A DNA stretch of 64,000 nucleotides from Prorocentrum cordatum. Its lineage: Eukaryota > Sar > Dinophyceae > Prorocentrales > Prorocentraceae. Positions 1-9,568 of the stretch are shown here, one piece after another. The DNA is taken from assembly GCA_963575745.1 (NCBI GenBank), contig CAUYUJ010015686.1:253435-317434 (forward strand), given 5' to 3'. Position 1 is the first letter of the stretch. The number at the start of each line of letters is the position of its first letter. The notes beneath the pieces are model-generated. The model was not told the DNA's origin, did no database searches, and saw nothing but the letters and a program-made list of their open reading frames with translations. A program made the position numbers and the translations under genes.

Positions 1-89
1 TCTAATGTTATGTATTATCCTTATACTTCCTCTCCTCTTACTCGTAATCTTCCTTGTCTGCGAGCCACTCCTTGTCCTCATCCCCAGTT

Positions 90-660
90 TTCATTGCAGG
101 GGCTCCTCTTTGGAGGTGTTCTTGGGCCCCTCAAAAGCTTTTTGGGGACCTCTGGGGGCTTCCTGGGCGCCTTTTGGGGGCCTCTGGGGGCTTCTTGCGG
201 CCACCTTGCTACCTGAACGACCGGGTCACGATTTGGAGTGCTTCGGGAGGCGTCTTGGGGCCATCTGGGCCTGTCAGCGGGGCTCTCTTGGGGCCATCTT
301 GCGGCCCTGTTGGACCATATTGGAGCTCTTTTGGACTGTCTGGAAGCCCTTTGACACCGTTGTGGGAGGATTTTTGGGGCCTCTTCGGCGGACTCGGACG
401 CACGGAATACCGAAGAACCGAATGTCCAAAAATTCAATAATAAACTAAAGGAAAGTGTTGTTTTTTGCACTTGGAGGACCTCTTGGGGGTCTTCTTTGGG
501 TCGTCTTCGGGCGTCTTGGGGCTGTCTGGGGCCGCGTGGGGCTCTCGCGGGGCCGGTTGGCCGCCCTCCTGACCGCTTTGGGCCCGCTGGCAAGGCCCGG
601 CAGGGGCGTCCAGGAGGCCCGGAAGGCCCGGGGGACCCATTGCAAGGCGTCCAGGGGGCC
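90..660. repeat. dispersed GGCC/CTTGG short-period repeat, copy 1
   Basis: Irregular repetition every 10-12 bases of GGCCNTCTTGG and GGGGCCTCTTGG. The same family recurs at 1480-1640, 3710-5100, 5380-5560, 5940-6085, 13690-14420, 31050-31450 and 51120-51780, on both strands. Long open frames across it are Gly/Pro/Trp-rich on one strand and Pro/Arg/Lys-rich on the other, as the period would produce, so I do not call genes here. Confidence 0.7.
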
Positions 661-732
661 CCAAAAGCGCCAGATCCCGGGGGTCCGATTTTCCGGGGGG
701 GGGGGGGTCCCACCCCCCCGGATTGTAAAAAT

Positions 733-835
733 ATAGAAAAGGGAATATTATAATATATATATATATATATTATATATGTATATATTATACATATTATGTT
801 ATATTATATATATCAAATATATATTATATATATTC
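733..835. repeat. AT-rich TA microsatellite
   Basis: Nearly pure A/T with long TA runs and ATATTATA motifs, sharply bounded by G/C-rich DNA. It separates the first GGCC/CTTGG block from the next segment. Confidence 0.85.
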
Positions 836-839
836 CCAA

Positions 840-1480
840 AGGTCAGAAGTACTCAAAAATAGTCCCCTGACTATTTTTGAAATCTTATTCGAATATTTTT
901 TGGGTATTTTTTATTTTTCGTCGAAAGTCCCCCTGTAGGGGGACAGGCCCGATTTAAGGATAGGAATAAGTTCGAGGCTGGATGCATTCGTTCGCCCAAG
1001 TCTGCCTCCTGCGATCGAGGCCGCCAGCCCGGGATCGCGCGCGCCGCGCCAGAGCGCCCCGGGCGGGCGCATCCGGCCCCGCCCACCCCCAGAGGTTCCT
1101 GGGGCGATCCCGCGGCCTCCGCTGATCTAGGCCCAGGAGGCTCTCTCCCTCTCCCCCGCCCCTCTCACATCCCCCTCCCCCTCCCCCTCCCTGCTCCCCC
1201 TCCTCCTCCTCCCTCCGAGGCTCTCTTCTCCACCGAGGTCTCGCGAGGGCGCGAGGAGCTTCGCGCTGCGCGTGGGCCCCGGCCGGAGTTCTCCGCTCGG
1301 GCGCCGTCGCTTTGACGCCGGCCTCGGGCCTGGGGGCTCGTGTTGTGAGCGTGCGGATAGGGCATGCCGCGCAGGGCAGGGGTCAGGGCCCAGGTTTCGG
1401 GGCTTGTGGCAAATATCGGCCCATTTCCTTTGTAAAACGTGCGTTTTCAGCATGCTCGCTGGCTTCATCTTCACAGTGCC
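840..1480. other. intergenic, no recognisable gene
   Basis: An A/T-rich first part (840-920) is followed by GC-rich sequence with a pyrimidine-rich stretch (CTCCCCCTCCC-type, about 1140-1230). I see no conserved domain or RNA gene in any frame. Confidence 0.5.
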
Positions 1481-1640
1481 CCAGACGCCCCCGCGGAGCG
1501 CCAAGACAGCCCAAGAGAGACCCAAGAGGGCCCAAGACGGCCCAAAAGGGTCGGCCTGCGGGGCTCACGGAATCCTCCGAGATGGCCCAAGAGGCCACGA
1601 AGCCGGCCCAGGAGGCCCCCAAGACGGCATGCTGGCGACG
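1480..1640. repeat. GGCC/CTTGG repeat, inverted orientation
   Basis: CCAAGANGGCC motifs every 10-12 bases, the complement of the 90-660 repeat. Open frames here are repeat artefacts. Confidence 0.6.
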
Positions 1641-1679
1641 ACGATAAGGACCATGGATGGGGGTGATGGTGGAGCGAAT

Positions 1680-1769
1680 GCTGTGGTGGTGGTGGTGGTG
1701 ATGATAAGCGATGATAAGCATGGTGACGGTGATGATTAATTAGCCAATGAAGAACTTGTACTTATGAGT

Positions 1770-1831
<62 letters not shown>

Positions 1832-1833
1832 GG

Positions 1834-1898
<65 letters not shown>

Positions 1899-1960
1899 GT
1901 GATGATGGTGGCGATGATGTTGACGATCGTGGCAATATGGATGGAGATGACGAGCTAGAG
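1680..1960. repeat. ATG/GAT trinucleotide microsatellite
   Basis: Two long (GAT)n runs, about 1769-1815 and 1833-1900, separated by a (GGT)n run and preceded by a short GGTGGT stretch. Poly-Met, poly-Ser and poly-His frames over it are artefacts of the triplet repeat. A purine-rich (GGA)n tail continues to about 2020. Confidence 0.9.
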
Positions 1961-2019
1961 GGTGAGGGGGGAAGGAGGAAGGAGAAGGAGGAAGAGGAGG
2001 AGGAGAAGGAGGAGGCGGA

Positions 2020-3050
2020 GCGCACCCTGAGGAGATTGGCTGGGTCAACCAGCAAGAAGCTCAAGCCCTCGCAGATTAAGAAGGTCTATAGAAGATTTCA
2101 GGAGCCCGCCGCACTGATCTATGAGAGTGAGAACGCTTAGCGGGATGCGCAGGGCACAGGATATCCAGAGCAGCTGGGAAATGAGAAGTGTGATAGGCGA
2201 ATGTGCTGACAACAGATGGCCGAAGCCTCTACTTATCTTACTCATGCCCCCCCGTACTCCTCCCCTCTCCCTCACCCCCCTCCTCCTTGTGAAAAGAGTC
2301 TTGCTTGAGCGACGCATTCCGTGTCAAGTTTGGCTCAAGGGCCCTTTGCGGGAGTGGATCGTTGAGCATAGTGCGATCAAAAAGGCATTATGATCATTCG
2401 ACCAGTTTCACACTGATAGCATAATGCGATACAGGATCTGGCGAACGATTCGATCTTTCATATCCGGGTGCGTCCACCGCACGCCGTGTTGTCTGCTCTT
2501 CTCGGCTGTTGGATGGTGAAGCTCAGCCAGGTGATGGTGCAGGATAGCCAATGGCAACGGCAACAATGACTCAGTAGTTTGGTACTTGCTCGGGGCGAGC
2601 TTCCGAGAAGAGATGGGAAGCTGCGATGACAGATTGGGCCGACGCAGTGCGGAGAATTGGTGTGAATTGGTGTGTTGCGGCAACGCTGCTGATATCCCGA
2701 ACTATAAGATCAACTAGATGATCAAGTAGAAGACGCGTGACACGGCCGAACACGTACACGTTCATGCTGCGATTATCATGCCCAGGCCACACAGCGACGC
2801 ATGCAACACTGCCAGTGAAGCAGGCGCTGATGAGTTGACACAGCTTCTGGCCAGCTCATCAGCACCTGCTTGGCCGGCGGCCGCTCTCGGCCTGAGACCG
2901 CTTCGAACGGGCCTCCTCCTGCTCCTCCTCCTCCTCCTTCTTTTGGGGTCGTCGTCAGGGGGGCCAGCGAGGACCGCAGCTGCGCGGTCCGGCCTCCCCG
3001 CTGCCTCCGCGCCGTCGGGGGCCGGCCCAAGACGTCTGGCTCAGACTCCC
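2020..3050. other. largely unique sequence without a clear gene
   Basis: Balanced base composition with short open frames on both strands and no domain I recognise. It contains the spliced-leader-like 21-mer at 2319-2339 and a short CTCCTC run near 2915-2940. Confidence 0.45.
2319..2339 (+). other. possible spliced-leader relict
   Basis: This 21-mer matches the dinoflagellate spliced leader at 17 of 21 positions without gaps. The last 11 bases, TTTGGCTCAAG, are identical, and it starts CCGT like the leader. Dinoflagellate genomes are known to hold leader relicts from retroposed mRNAs. No convincing ORF follows directly, so chance similarity remains possible. Confidence 0.35.
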
Positions 3051-3063
3051 TTGTGTCTTGTCT

Positions 3064-3196
3064 TTGTGAGGCTGAGGGAGGGTGGGAGGGAGGAGGGAGG
3101 AGGGAGGGGGGTGAGGGGGGGCAGGGGGTGGGGGGAGGGGGGGAGGGAGGAAAGGGGGGGGGGGGGAGGGGGGGAGGGAGGGGGGGGGGAGGGTGT
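3064..3196. repeat. G-rich purine tract
   Basis: About 130 bases of almost pure G with A interruptions (GGGAGGGAGGAGGG type) on the plus strand. It could form triplex or G-quadruplex structures. Gly/Arg-rich and Pro-rich frames over it are compositional. Confidence 0.85.
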
Positions 3197-3341
3197 TGTA
3201 AGGGTGGTTGTTGGGGAGCGCGGCCTTTCCTCCCTGGCCCGGCCCTGGCTGACAGGCGAGGGCGGCACGCCCAGGCTCGCGACCGAGGTTGAGAAAACGC
3301 CACCTCCCCTTTCCAGGCAGGCTGAAGCCCACCACTCAGGA

Positions 3342-3485
3342 GGGAACAAAACACACAGACACAATTAATCGTATATCACCAGAAAATATGGGAAAATATG
3401 GGAATTGGGCGGGAAGGCCAAAATCCAAAAAATATGGGAAAATATGGGGGATCATTTTATTTGTGTGTATTTATTTGTGTGTCCC
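3342..3485. mobile_element. short dispersed element with TIR-like ends, copy 1
   Basis: Starts with GGAACAAAACACACAGACAC, then AATTAATCG, and ends TATTTGTGTGTATTTATTTG then TGTGTCCC. The two ends are imperfect inverted repeats (ACACACA against TGTGTGT). A second copy with the same ends and a diverged A/T-rich middle lies at 20989-21147. The middle holds repeated AAAATATGGG. It resembles a MITE of roughly 145-160 bp with no coding capacity. Confidence 0.6.
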
Positions 3486-3699
3486 ATGGCCCCTTCATGA
3501 AGCCCAACACGTGTTCCAGGAATGAGGTGGCGGAAGTGACATGTCAATCTCACCAGGCAGCCAGGCGAGCATAGGCGAAACAGTCTCGAAAACGTCCACC
3601 GCGAATCACCGCCGCCCCCTGCCTTTTTGGAAGCGCCTATGTAGCCGAACGTTGAGGCCAGACCTGCCAAGCTATCGGACCAGGTGTTCCCCGAATCGG

Positions 3700-4488
3700 T
3701 TTGGAAAGCCTTCGGGAAACATGTGGGCATCTTGAAGGTCATCTTGGCCGCCTGGAGGCCATTTTGACCCTTTCGGGCCTTCTTGGAGGACGTTTTGGAG
3801 GGCTCTTGGGCCGTCTTGGAGGCCATCTTGAGCGTCTTGGAGGCCCGTGGGCCGTCTTGGGGGCCTCTTGGGGCCGTCTTGGCGTCGGAAGGCCGACAAA
3901 AAAGCCAATGCCACAATCCTTCAAAACCTATGGGAAATCAATGATTGTGGCCTTTTCGGGCCTTCCTGGAGGCCCTCTTGGAGGCCTCTTGGGCCGTCTT
4001 GGGTCATCTTAGTGCCATCTTCGGCAGCCTTGGTGGGCCCCTGGCCCGTCCGTCCGACGCCGTCGGAAGCCGTTTGGGGGGCCTCTCTGGGCCGACTTGG
4101 GGCCTGGAATGCTCCAGGGCCGTCTAGGAGGCCATCTTGGGCGTCTTAAAAGCCTCCTGGGCCGTCTTGGTGACCTTTTGTGGCCGTCTTGAGGGCCTCT
4201 TGGGCCGTTCTGGGGCCATCTTGATGGCCTCTTGGGCGATCCTTGGGGGCTCTTGGGCCATATCGGGCCGTCGGATGGCCGAAACGACGCAAATGTCAAA
4301 ATCCGTCGAAAACCCTAGGACAATCAGCGTTGATGGCCTTTTCTGGCCTTCCTGGAGGCCCTCTTGGAGGCCTCTTGGGCCGTCTTGGGTCAGCTGCGAG
4401 CCAACTTCGGCTATCTTGGTGGGCTCCTGGCCCGTCTGATGCCGTCGGAAGCCGTTTGGGGGGCCTCTCTGGGCCGACTTGGGGCCTT
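3700..4488. repeat. 377-bp higher-order repeat within GGCC/CTTGG DNA, copies 1 and 2
   Basis: The same ordered landmarks recur: a GGCCGA-type module, a segment like AATCCTTCAAAACC, then CTTCCTGGAGGCCCTCTTGG, then GAAGCCGTTTGGGGGGCCTC. The module starts near 3891 and near 4268, about 377 bases apart. A third copy starts near 4823 and is offset by the T-rich insertion. The order is too well kept to be simple-sequence noise. Confidence 0.7.
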
Positions 4489-4697
4489 CTTTTTTTTTTG
4501 GGGGGTTATTATTTGTTTTTGCTTTTTGCTTTTGTGGATTCTTATAGGTGCTATGTTTTTTTTGTTGTGTTGCGTTTTTTGGGTGTGTTTTTTTTTTTTA
4601 TTTTTTTTTTCATTTTTTTAGTTCTTTTTTTCTTTATTTCGTTGGTTTTTTACATTTTTTCTGTTGTTTTTCTTTCTTTTTTCTTTCTTTTGTTTCT
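4489..4697. other. T-rich insertion inside the 377-bp repeat
   Basis: In copy 1 the sequence runs GGGGCCTGGAATGCTCCAGGGCCGTCT. In copy 2 the part between GGGGCCT and CAGGGCCGTCT is replaced by about 200 bases that are mostly T on the plus strand and end in TTTGTTTCTCCCAG. The pyrimidine tract ending in CAG resembles a 3' splice site, but the host sequence is non-coding, so the nature of the insertion is open. Confidence 0.55.
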
Positions 4698-5100
4698 CCC
4701 AGGGCCGTCTCAGAGTCCATCTTGGGGCCGTCTTGGGGGCCTCTTGGGCAGTCCTGAGGCCATCTTGGAGGCCTCTTGGGCGCTGTGGGGGCGATCTTGG
4801 GGGCCTCTTGGGCCGTCTTGGGTCGTCGGAAAGCCGAGAAGAAGCGAATGCGGAAATCCTTCAAAAGCCAAGGAAAAATCAATGATTTTGGCGTCTTCGG
4901 GTCTTCCTGGAGGACCTCTTGGAGGCCTCTTGGCCGCCTTGGAGGCCTCTGGGGGGCCTCTTGGGCCGTCTTCGGCCGTCTTGGACTCTCTTGGGCCGTA
5001 TGGGAGGCCGTCTTGGACCATCTTGGGCGGACTTGGAGGCCATCTTGGACCATCTTGGAGGCCATCTTGGGCCAACGTGGCCATCTTGGAGGCTTCTTGA
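4698..5100. repeat. 377-bp repeat, third copy, with GGCC/CTTGG array
   Basis: Continues copy 2 after the T-rich insertion and includes the module at about 4823-4945, then a GGCCGTCTTGG array to 5100. Confidence 0.6.
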
Positions 5101-5114
5101 GCGATTACTTGGGG

Positions 5115-5340
5115 AATCCCACCAGCCCTCTGGGTGTCGGTGGTTTAGGGCGTTTCCTCTTCCACCCCTCCCTCTTCCCCTTCGGGGAGGGGTTTACCCC
5201 TCCCCCTACCCCCTCCCCACTGACCTGGACAGGAGGGGCGGGGAGCGGTCAGAGCGTCCAAAACGGCCTCGGCGAGGAAGCCAAAATCATTGATTTACTA
5301 TGGTTTTGGCCCCATTTTGGCCTGCTGAAGGGGGCAGGGC
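5115..5340 (+). repeat. about 220-bp direct repeat, copy A
   Basis: Begins AATCCCACCAGCCCTCTGGG. It contains a perfect inverted repeat, GGGGAGGGG-TTTA-CCCCTCCCC, and ends in the CCAAAATCATTGATTT and TTTTGGCC region. Copy B is at 5728-5950 with roughly 90 percent identity by eye. A short CCCCTTCGGGGAGG hairpin overlaps the palindrome. Confidence 0.75.
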
Positions 5341-5379
5341 TAATTAAAGCTCCCCTCTTCTTTGATCGATTGCCTCCAC

Positions 5380-5560
5380 GATGGCCGCAAGAGGCCCCCA
5401 GGATGCCCCAAGAGGCCGCAGGATGGCCCCAAGATGGCCCCAAAAGGCCCCCCAAGAGGCCCCCAGGAGGCCCCCAAGAGACCCCCAAGAGGCCCCAAGA
5501 GACCCCCCAGAGGCACCCAAGGTGCTCCCAGAGGCCTCGGCGATAATGACAAACCATTGT
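5380..5560. repeat. CCCAAGAGGCC short-period repeat
   Basis: Complement orientation of the GGCC/CTTGG family, between copies A and B of the 220-bp direct repeat. Confidence 0.6.
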
Positions 5561-5727
5561 TTGCACTAAGGTTTTAGCCACATGTTGGCCTCTTGGGGGG
5601 GGGCACTGATTAAGATGACTCCAAGAGCGCCTCGGAGAGCCCAAAATGACCTCCAAGATGGCTCAAGAAATCCCAAGATGTCTCATACTGGCTTCCTCTG
5701 TGTGCTGTCCACTTCCCTGATCGAGGC

Positions 5728-5950
5728 AATCCCACCAGCCCTCTGGGCGTCGGTGGTTTAAGGCGTTTCTTCTTCCACCCCTCCTTCTTTCCCTTCGGGG
5801 AGGGGTTTACCCCTCCCCCTACCCCCTCCCCGTGGACCTGGACCGGGGGGGCCGCGAGCGGTCAGAGCGTCCAAAACGGCCTCGGCGAGGAAGCCAAAAT
5901 CATTGATTTTACTATGATTTTGGCCCCGTTTTGGCCTCCTGAGGGGGCAA
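5728..5950 (+). repeat. about 220-bp direct repeat, copy B
   Basis: Same start, central palindrome and end as copy A at 5115-5340. It is followed, as copy A is, by a CCCAAGAGGCC array (to about 6085), which suggests duplication of a unit of about 610 bp rather than two insertions. Confidence 0.75.
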
Positions 5951-6084
5951 AGATGGCCCCAAGAAGCGCCCAGGAGGCCCCCAAAGGCCCCAAGATGGCC
6001 CCAAGAGGCCCCAAGAGGCCCCCAGGAGGCCCCAAACAGGATCCCGAACGGCCCACAGAGGCCCCCCCGAGGCACCCAGGACGC

Positions 6085-6870
6085 CGAAAAGCCCTTCAGG
6101 ACGACCCTCTACTCGCCTGGGCGTCGTTTCTGGACGGGCTGGTGGGGATTTTTTTTTTTTACGGCCGCAGGCGAACGCGCCAGCGGCGGGCGAAGTAGGT
6201 CGGGCCGCGACCGGCTTAAATTACCGACGGCTAACGCGCGCGACTAGGCGGCCGCGGCGGCGCCGGATGCAGCAAGCAGCAACTGCGGCGAGGGTGAGGC
6301 TGATCCCAGGGAGAGCTGAACCCAGGCAGAGCTGCAAGGTGACCCAGGGAAACCCAGGGAACACCAAATTAGCCAAACCTGACACGCGCTGCCAAAATGG
6401 CGCGAAATCTGAAGAGGCGCCAGCCGAAGCGTCGCACACCGACAGATCAAGTAATGACCGCTCAAAGGTAGGTAAACTTGCGTCCCAGGAGCAATCATGT
6501 GCACCGTGGTCCATGCATAGCATAGCAAGACCTGTGAATACATAGCAGTGCAACCGAGCAGGATGGACCAAAACCAGTGCCAAAAATGTACCCAGGGTGC
6601 ACGTGCGCAGCCAATGGCGAGTGACACCGGGACAATGAAGGCGGCGCCAGCGGATGCGACGCACGACCAACAGTCATCCGAAGTGCGCCACCTGTGACAC
6701 CTGTGGACCTGTTGGCAACGCCAGGAGCCAAGTAGGATAGACCACACCCGACCCTGTCGCGACCGTACAGAACCTAAGCTGCATAAGGCTGCCCGCTGGA
6801 AGGCCGGGTCACGGCCACACCCAGGAGAAGCCAGAGTGAATTAGGGTGAAACAAGGGCGGGCGCGCCCGC
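6085..6870. other. region without an assignable gene
   Basis: Minus-strand open frames of about 150 codons overlap here, one with a hydrophobic stretch, but they overlap each other and show no domain. The region lies just 3' of the minus-strand gene ending at 6875, so it may include its 3' UTR. Confidence 0.4.
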
Positions 6871-6874
6871 GGCT

Positions 6875-8794
6875 TTAGGTGACGACCTTCCACTGTTTCT
6901 GGTCCTTCCTGGGTGCGCGGGGATCAGCGTGGCCCTTCGCCGCCTGGCGCCCCCTGCCCGCGCCGTCACTTCCACCCAGGTACCGAAGCCGCAACTGCGC
7001 CCAGTCAACGCCGAGGTCCAGCGCGTCGTCCATGGCCCGCACGTCGCAGTTATGGCTGCGGAAGGAGGACAGGAAATTGACGCACGTTTGCTGGTCGTGC
7101 CGCCGCGGGTCGAGCGCGCCTTTGCTGCCAGGCATGGCGCGCTGCTGGGCGAACGCGTGCCAGGCGCCTGTGAACCTCGCCCCCAGGGTGACCTGAAGCC
7201 GCTTTATCGTCTCGCCAGGTGTCTCCCCGGGGGGGCCCCACTGGATGCCGCCGATCTTAGCTTTATATAGCTGCTGTCCCGTGTCTGGGTCTAAAGGTTC
7301 TGGACAGTGACGCGCGGCGGGGCCCGCTACCAGGGGCGGGGTGGTCAGCGGCTGGCCCTCGGCGCGGCGCCTGCTGCTGCTTCTGCGGCTGCTGCTGCTG
7401 CGTCCGCCGCCTGCCGTCTGCCGCCCACCAGACCCGCCAGCGCGGTCGGCGTCGCTACGGGCCAGGTTTCGGCCCAGGGGCGGCGGGGAGACTGGAAGGT
7501 CGCCAGTCACAGAGGCTAGGCAGGGCGTCCACCTGCTGCCGCGAAGACGCGCCGGGGGAACGTTCCGGCCGCGCTGCCGTTGTTCCTCGGCGCTCGAGCT
7601 CGCGCCATTGCCAGGGAGGGAGGGGCCAGGGCAAGTAGTGTCAGCCAGGGGAGTGTGGCGGTGGGTGGTTGCCTGTTCCTGTTCTTGCCCATGCTCCCAT
7701 TCCTGCGCTGGCGCCGCTTCCGCGCCCTCCCCGTGGGCGGCCGGCAGCTCCTGCTCATCGGGCTCTTCCGGCTCCTGCTCCGCATGCTGCTCACGTTCGC
7801 TGCTCTGCGACTGTTCCGATTGGTTGGGCCCGCCGCCGGAATCGTTTATGGCTTCGCGAGGCGCGGCGGCTACTGGGGCACGGAAGGAAGGCGGGGGCTC
7901 GCGGGTTGGCGCGGGCCGCGCGGTTGGCCGCCAGGTAAAGGCCGAGTCGCCTCCAGCAGCTGGGGCGGAGAGGAACGCTGCACTGTGGTAAGCGGGGGCA
8001 GGCCCCTCCCGTGGGCGCTCGCCTTCGGACCCGCGCCCGCCCTCGTTTACGAGCGCGCCCCCATCTGTCGCAGCGTGACATCCGCCATGTGTGGGAGTGC
8101 TGCGGGTCGCACCTGGCCCAGGCACGTTGTCAGACGCCGTTTCTCTCGCCAGGACGGGAGTCGCCTTCCTCAGCGTGGCCCAGCCTTCGAGATGGAGTGG
8201 CTGCGGTTCGCTGTCCGTTCGGGCGGATTCGCTGACAGGGGAAGCGAGGGCGAATGGGCGCGAAGGGACTTCTCTCGACAAGCTGGCGGATGGCCTCGAT
8301 GTCCTGCCTCTGCAAGGCATGTTCGTGGTTCCCCAGCGAGGGGTCGTCGAAAGCACCAGGGGCGGCGGCGGGCGGAGTCGCAGCGGGGCGTTGTTGGGTC
8401 TCGCCGCCAACCAGATGCATCGACAGCCCCAGGCTTTGCAAGTATGGGCTCCGTATCGGCCGTCGGCCACGGGGATGGCCTCGGAGGCGTTGGCTGGAGG
8501 GTCTGTGCCGATCGCGAACGCGCGCCCGTCTGTGGCCCGCGCGCACCTCCAGGAGTCAAGCGAAACCTCCAATCGCGAGCGCCCAGGGCCGCTGTCAGTC
8601 ACACTTTCGCGCGCCCCCACGACGCGAGAACTGTAACAATTTACGGCCGCGCTTGGATTTGCGACCTCCTGGCTGTCTGTTGCGCGCGGAATGTATCCGG
8701 TTCCAGCAGTGCCGTCCGCAGCATTCCCAACTGCCGTCGCGATGCTGTTGCCAGGAGAGTGCGCCATTTCGGGCGCACATTCGGCGTCCGCCAA
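6875..8794 (-). CDS. C-terminal part of a repeat-containing protein, function unknown
   Basis: An uninterrupted minus-strand frame of 639 codons that ends at a stop at 6875. The first 30 or so residues (AECAPEMAHSPGNSIATAVG) are a degenerate copy of the 119-residue repeat upstream, so the true start lies further upstream and this is a 3' exon or the downstream part of a broken gene. The middle is low complexity, with Ser/Arg, Glu/Gln and Pro/Gly stretches. The last 130 residues look globular, with runs such as KIGGIQWGPPGETPGETIKR and FLSSFRSHNCDVRAMDDALD followed by LGVDWAQLRLRYLGG. I do not recognise this domain. The overlapping plus-strand frame of 466 codons has Arg/Gly-rich shadow composition. 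The strand choice rests on continuity with the repeat array. Moderate confidence that this is coding, none on function. Confidence 0.5.
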   Translation of the reverse strand: MADAECAPEMAHSPGNSIATAVGNAADGTAGTGYIPRATDSQEVANPSAAVNCYSSRVVGARESVTDSGPGRSRLEVSLDSWRCARATDGRAFAIGTDPPANASEAIPVADGRYGAHTCKAWGCRCIWLAARPNNAPLRLRPPPPLVLSTTPRWGTTNMPCRGRTSRPSASLSREVPSRPFALASPVSESARTDSEPQPLHLEGWATLRKATPVLARETASDNVPGPGATRSTPTHGGCHAATDGGALVNEGGRGSEGERPREGPAPAYHSAAFLSAPAAGGDSAFTWRPTARPAPTREPPPSFRAPVAAAPREAINDSGGGPNQSEQSQSSEREQHAEQEPEEPDEQELPAAHGEGAEAAPAQEWEHGQEQEQATTHRHTPLADTTCPGPSLPGNGASSSAEEQRQRGRNVPPARLRGSRWTPCLASVTGDLPVSPPPLGRNLARSDADRAGGSGGRQTAGGGRSSSSRRSSSRRRAEGQPLTTPPLVAGPAARHCPEPLDPDTGQQLYKAKIGGIQWGPPGETPGETIKRLQVTLGARFTGAWHAFAQQRAMPGSKGALDPRRHDQQTCVNFLSSFRSHNCDVRAMDDALDLGVDWAQLRLRYLGGSDGAGRGRQAAKGHADPRAPRKDQKQWKVVT

Positions 8795-9455
8795 GACTCA
8801 GCTCCCAGGGCGCTGGTAGGAGTGAGGGGGCGCAATTTCGGCCGCATCTTCCGCCTCAACAACGAGACCGCCCCCGGGACGCTGATAGGAGTGAGGGGTT
8901 GTAGGAACGCCTGCTTGGTCGTCTCCTGGAGGGGAAGGCACCGGCGCGCTGTGGCTGACGACCGCCTGTTCGGTCTGTAGCACTCCCAGGGGACTACTGC
9001 AGCTGAAGGCCGCGCGTTCCAGCGTGAACTCCTGACTCTCTATGCTGCGAGGAGGCTCGAGATATCCTCCACCATCCGCTCGGGGAAGCGTCGTGGACCT
9101 CCTGTCGGGAGGGGGCTGGTCTCCGAGCGCAGGCGCGCCCTCTGCGGCATTCCCGACTGTCGGCACGATACTGTTGCCAGGGGGGCACGCAATTTCGGCC
9201 GCATCTTCCGCCTCAACAACGAGACCGCCCCGGCCTAGACCGCCCCGGGACGCTGATAGGTGCGAGACGGGTTGTAGGAAACGCCTGCTTGGGTTGTCTC
9301 CGGGACGGAAATGGCACGGCGGCGCAGTGGCTGACGACGCCTGTTCGGTCGTACTCTTTCTCGTGGGACTACTGCAGCTGAAGGGCGCACGTTCCAGTGT
9401 GAAACTCCTGACTTCTCTATGCTGGAGGAAGGCTCGAGATATACTCCATCATCCG

Positions 9456-9568
9456 CTCACACCCTCGGCAGGAAGAAAGGAGGAGAGGCTTGTAAAGAGG
9501 CAGGAGGGATAAAGTCATCAAGGAATGACAAGGGAAGAGGAAGGTTAGATGGAGAGTGTGAAAGGCGT
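9456..9568 (-). other. insertion of about 113 bp in one repeat unit
   Basis: Compared with neighbouring units, this copy carries an extra block between GCTCAC and GGCGTCGTTGG. Read on the minus strand it starts TTTCACACTCTCC and ends in a pyrimidine-rich run closing CTTTCTTCCTGCCGAG, like a 3' splice site. It is a candidate small intron or introner-like insertion. The 5' junction, GACGCC-TTTCAC, has no GT or GC at the obvious boundary, so a plain insertion is equally possible. Confidence 0.4.

Noticed and set aside
1740-2064. Poly-His, poly-Ser and poly-Met frames
   Set aside because: They are the three readings of a (GAT)n microsatellite and carry no other protein signal.
5305-5335. CCATTTTGGC, part of the spliced-leader core
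   Set aside because: It lies in a repeat and the rest of the leader (TCAAG end, CCGTAG start) is absent; copy B has CCGTTTTGGC.
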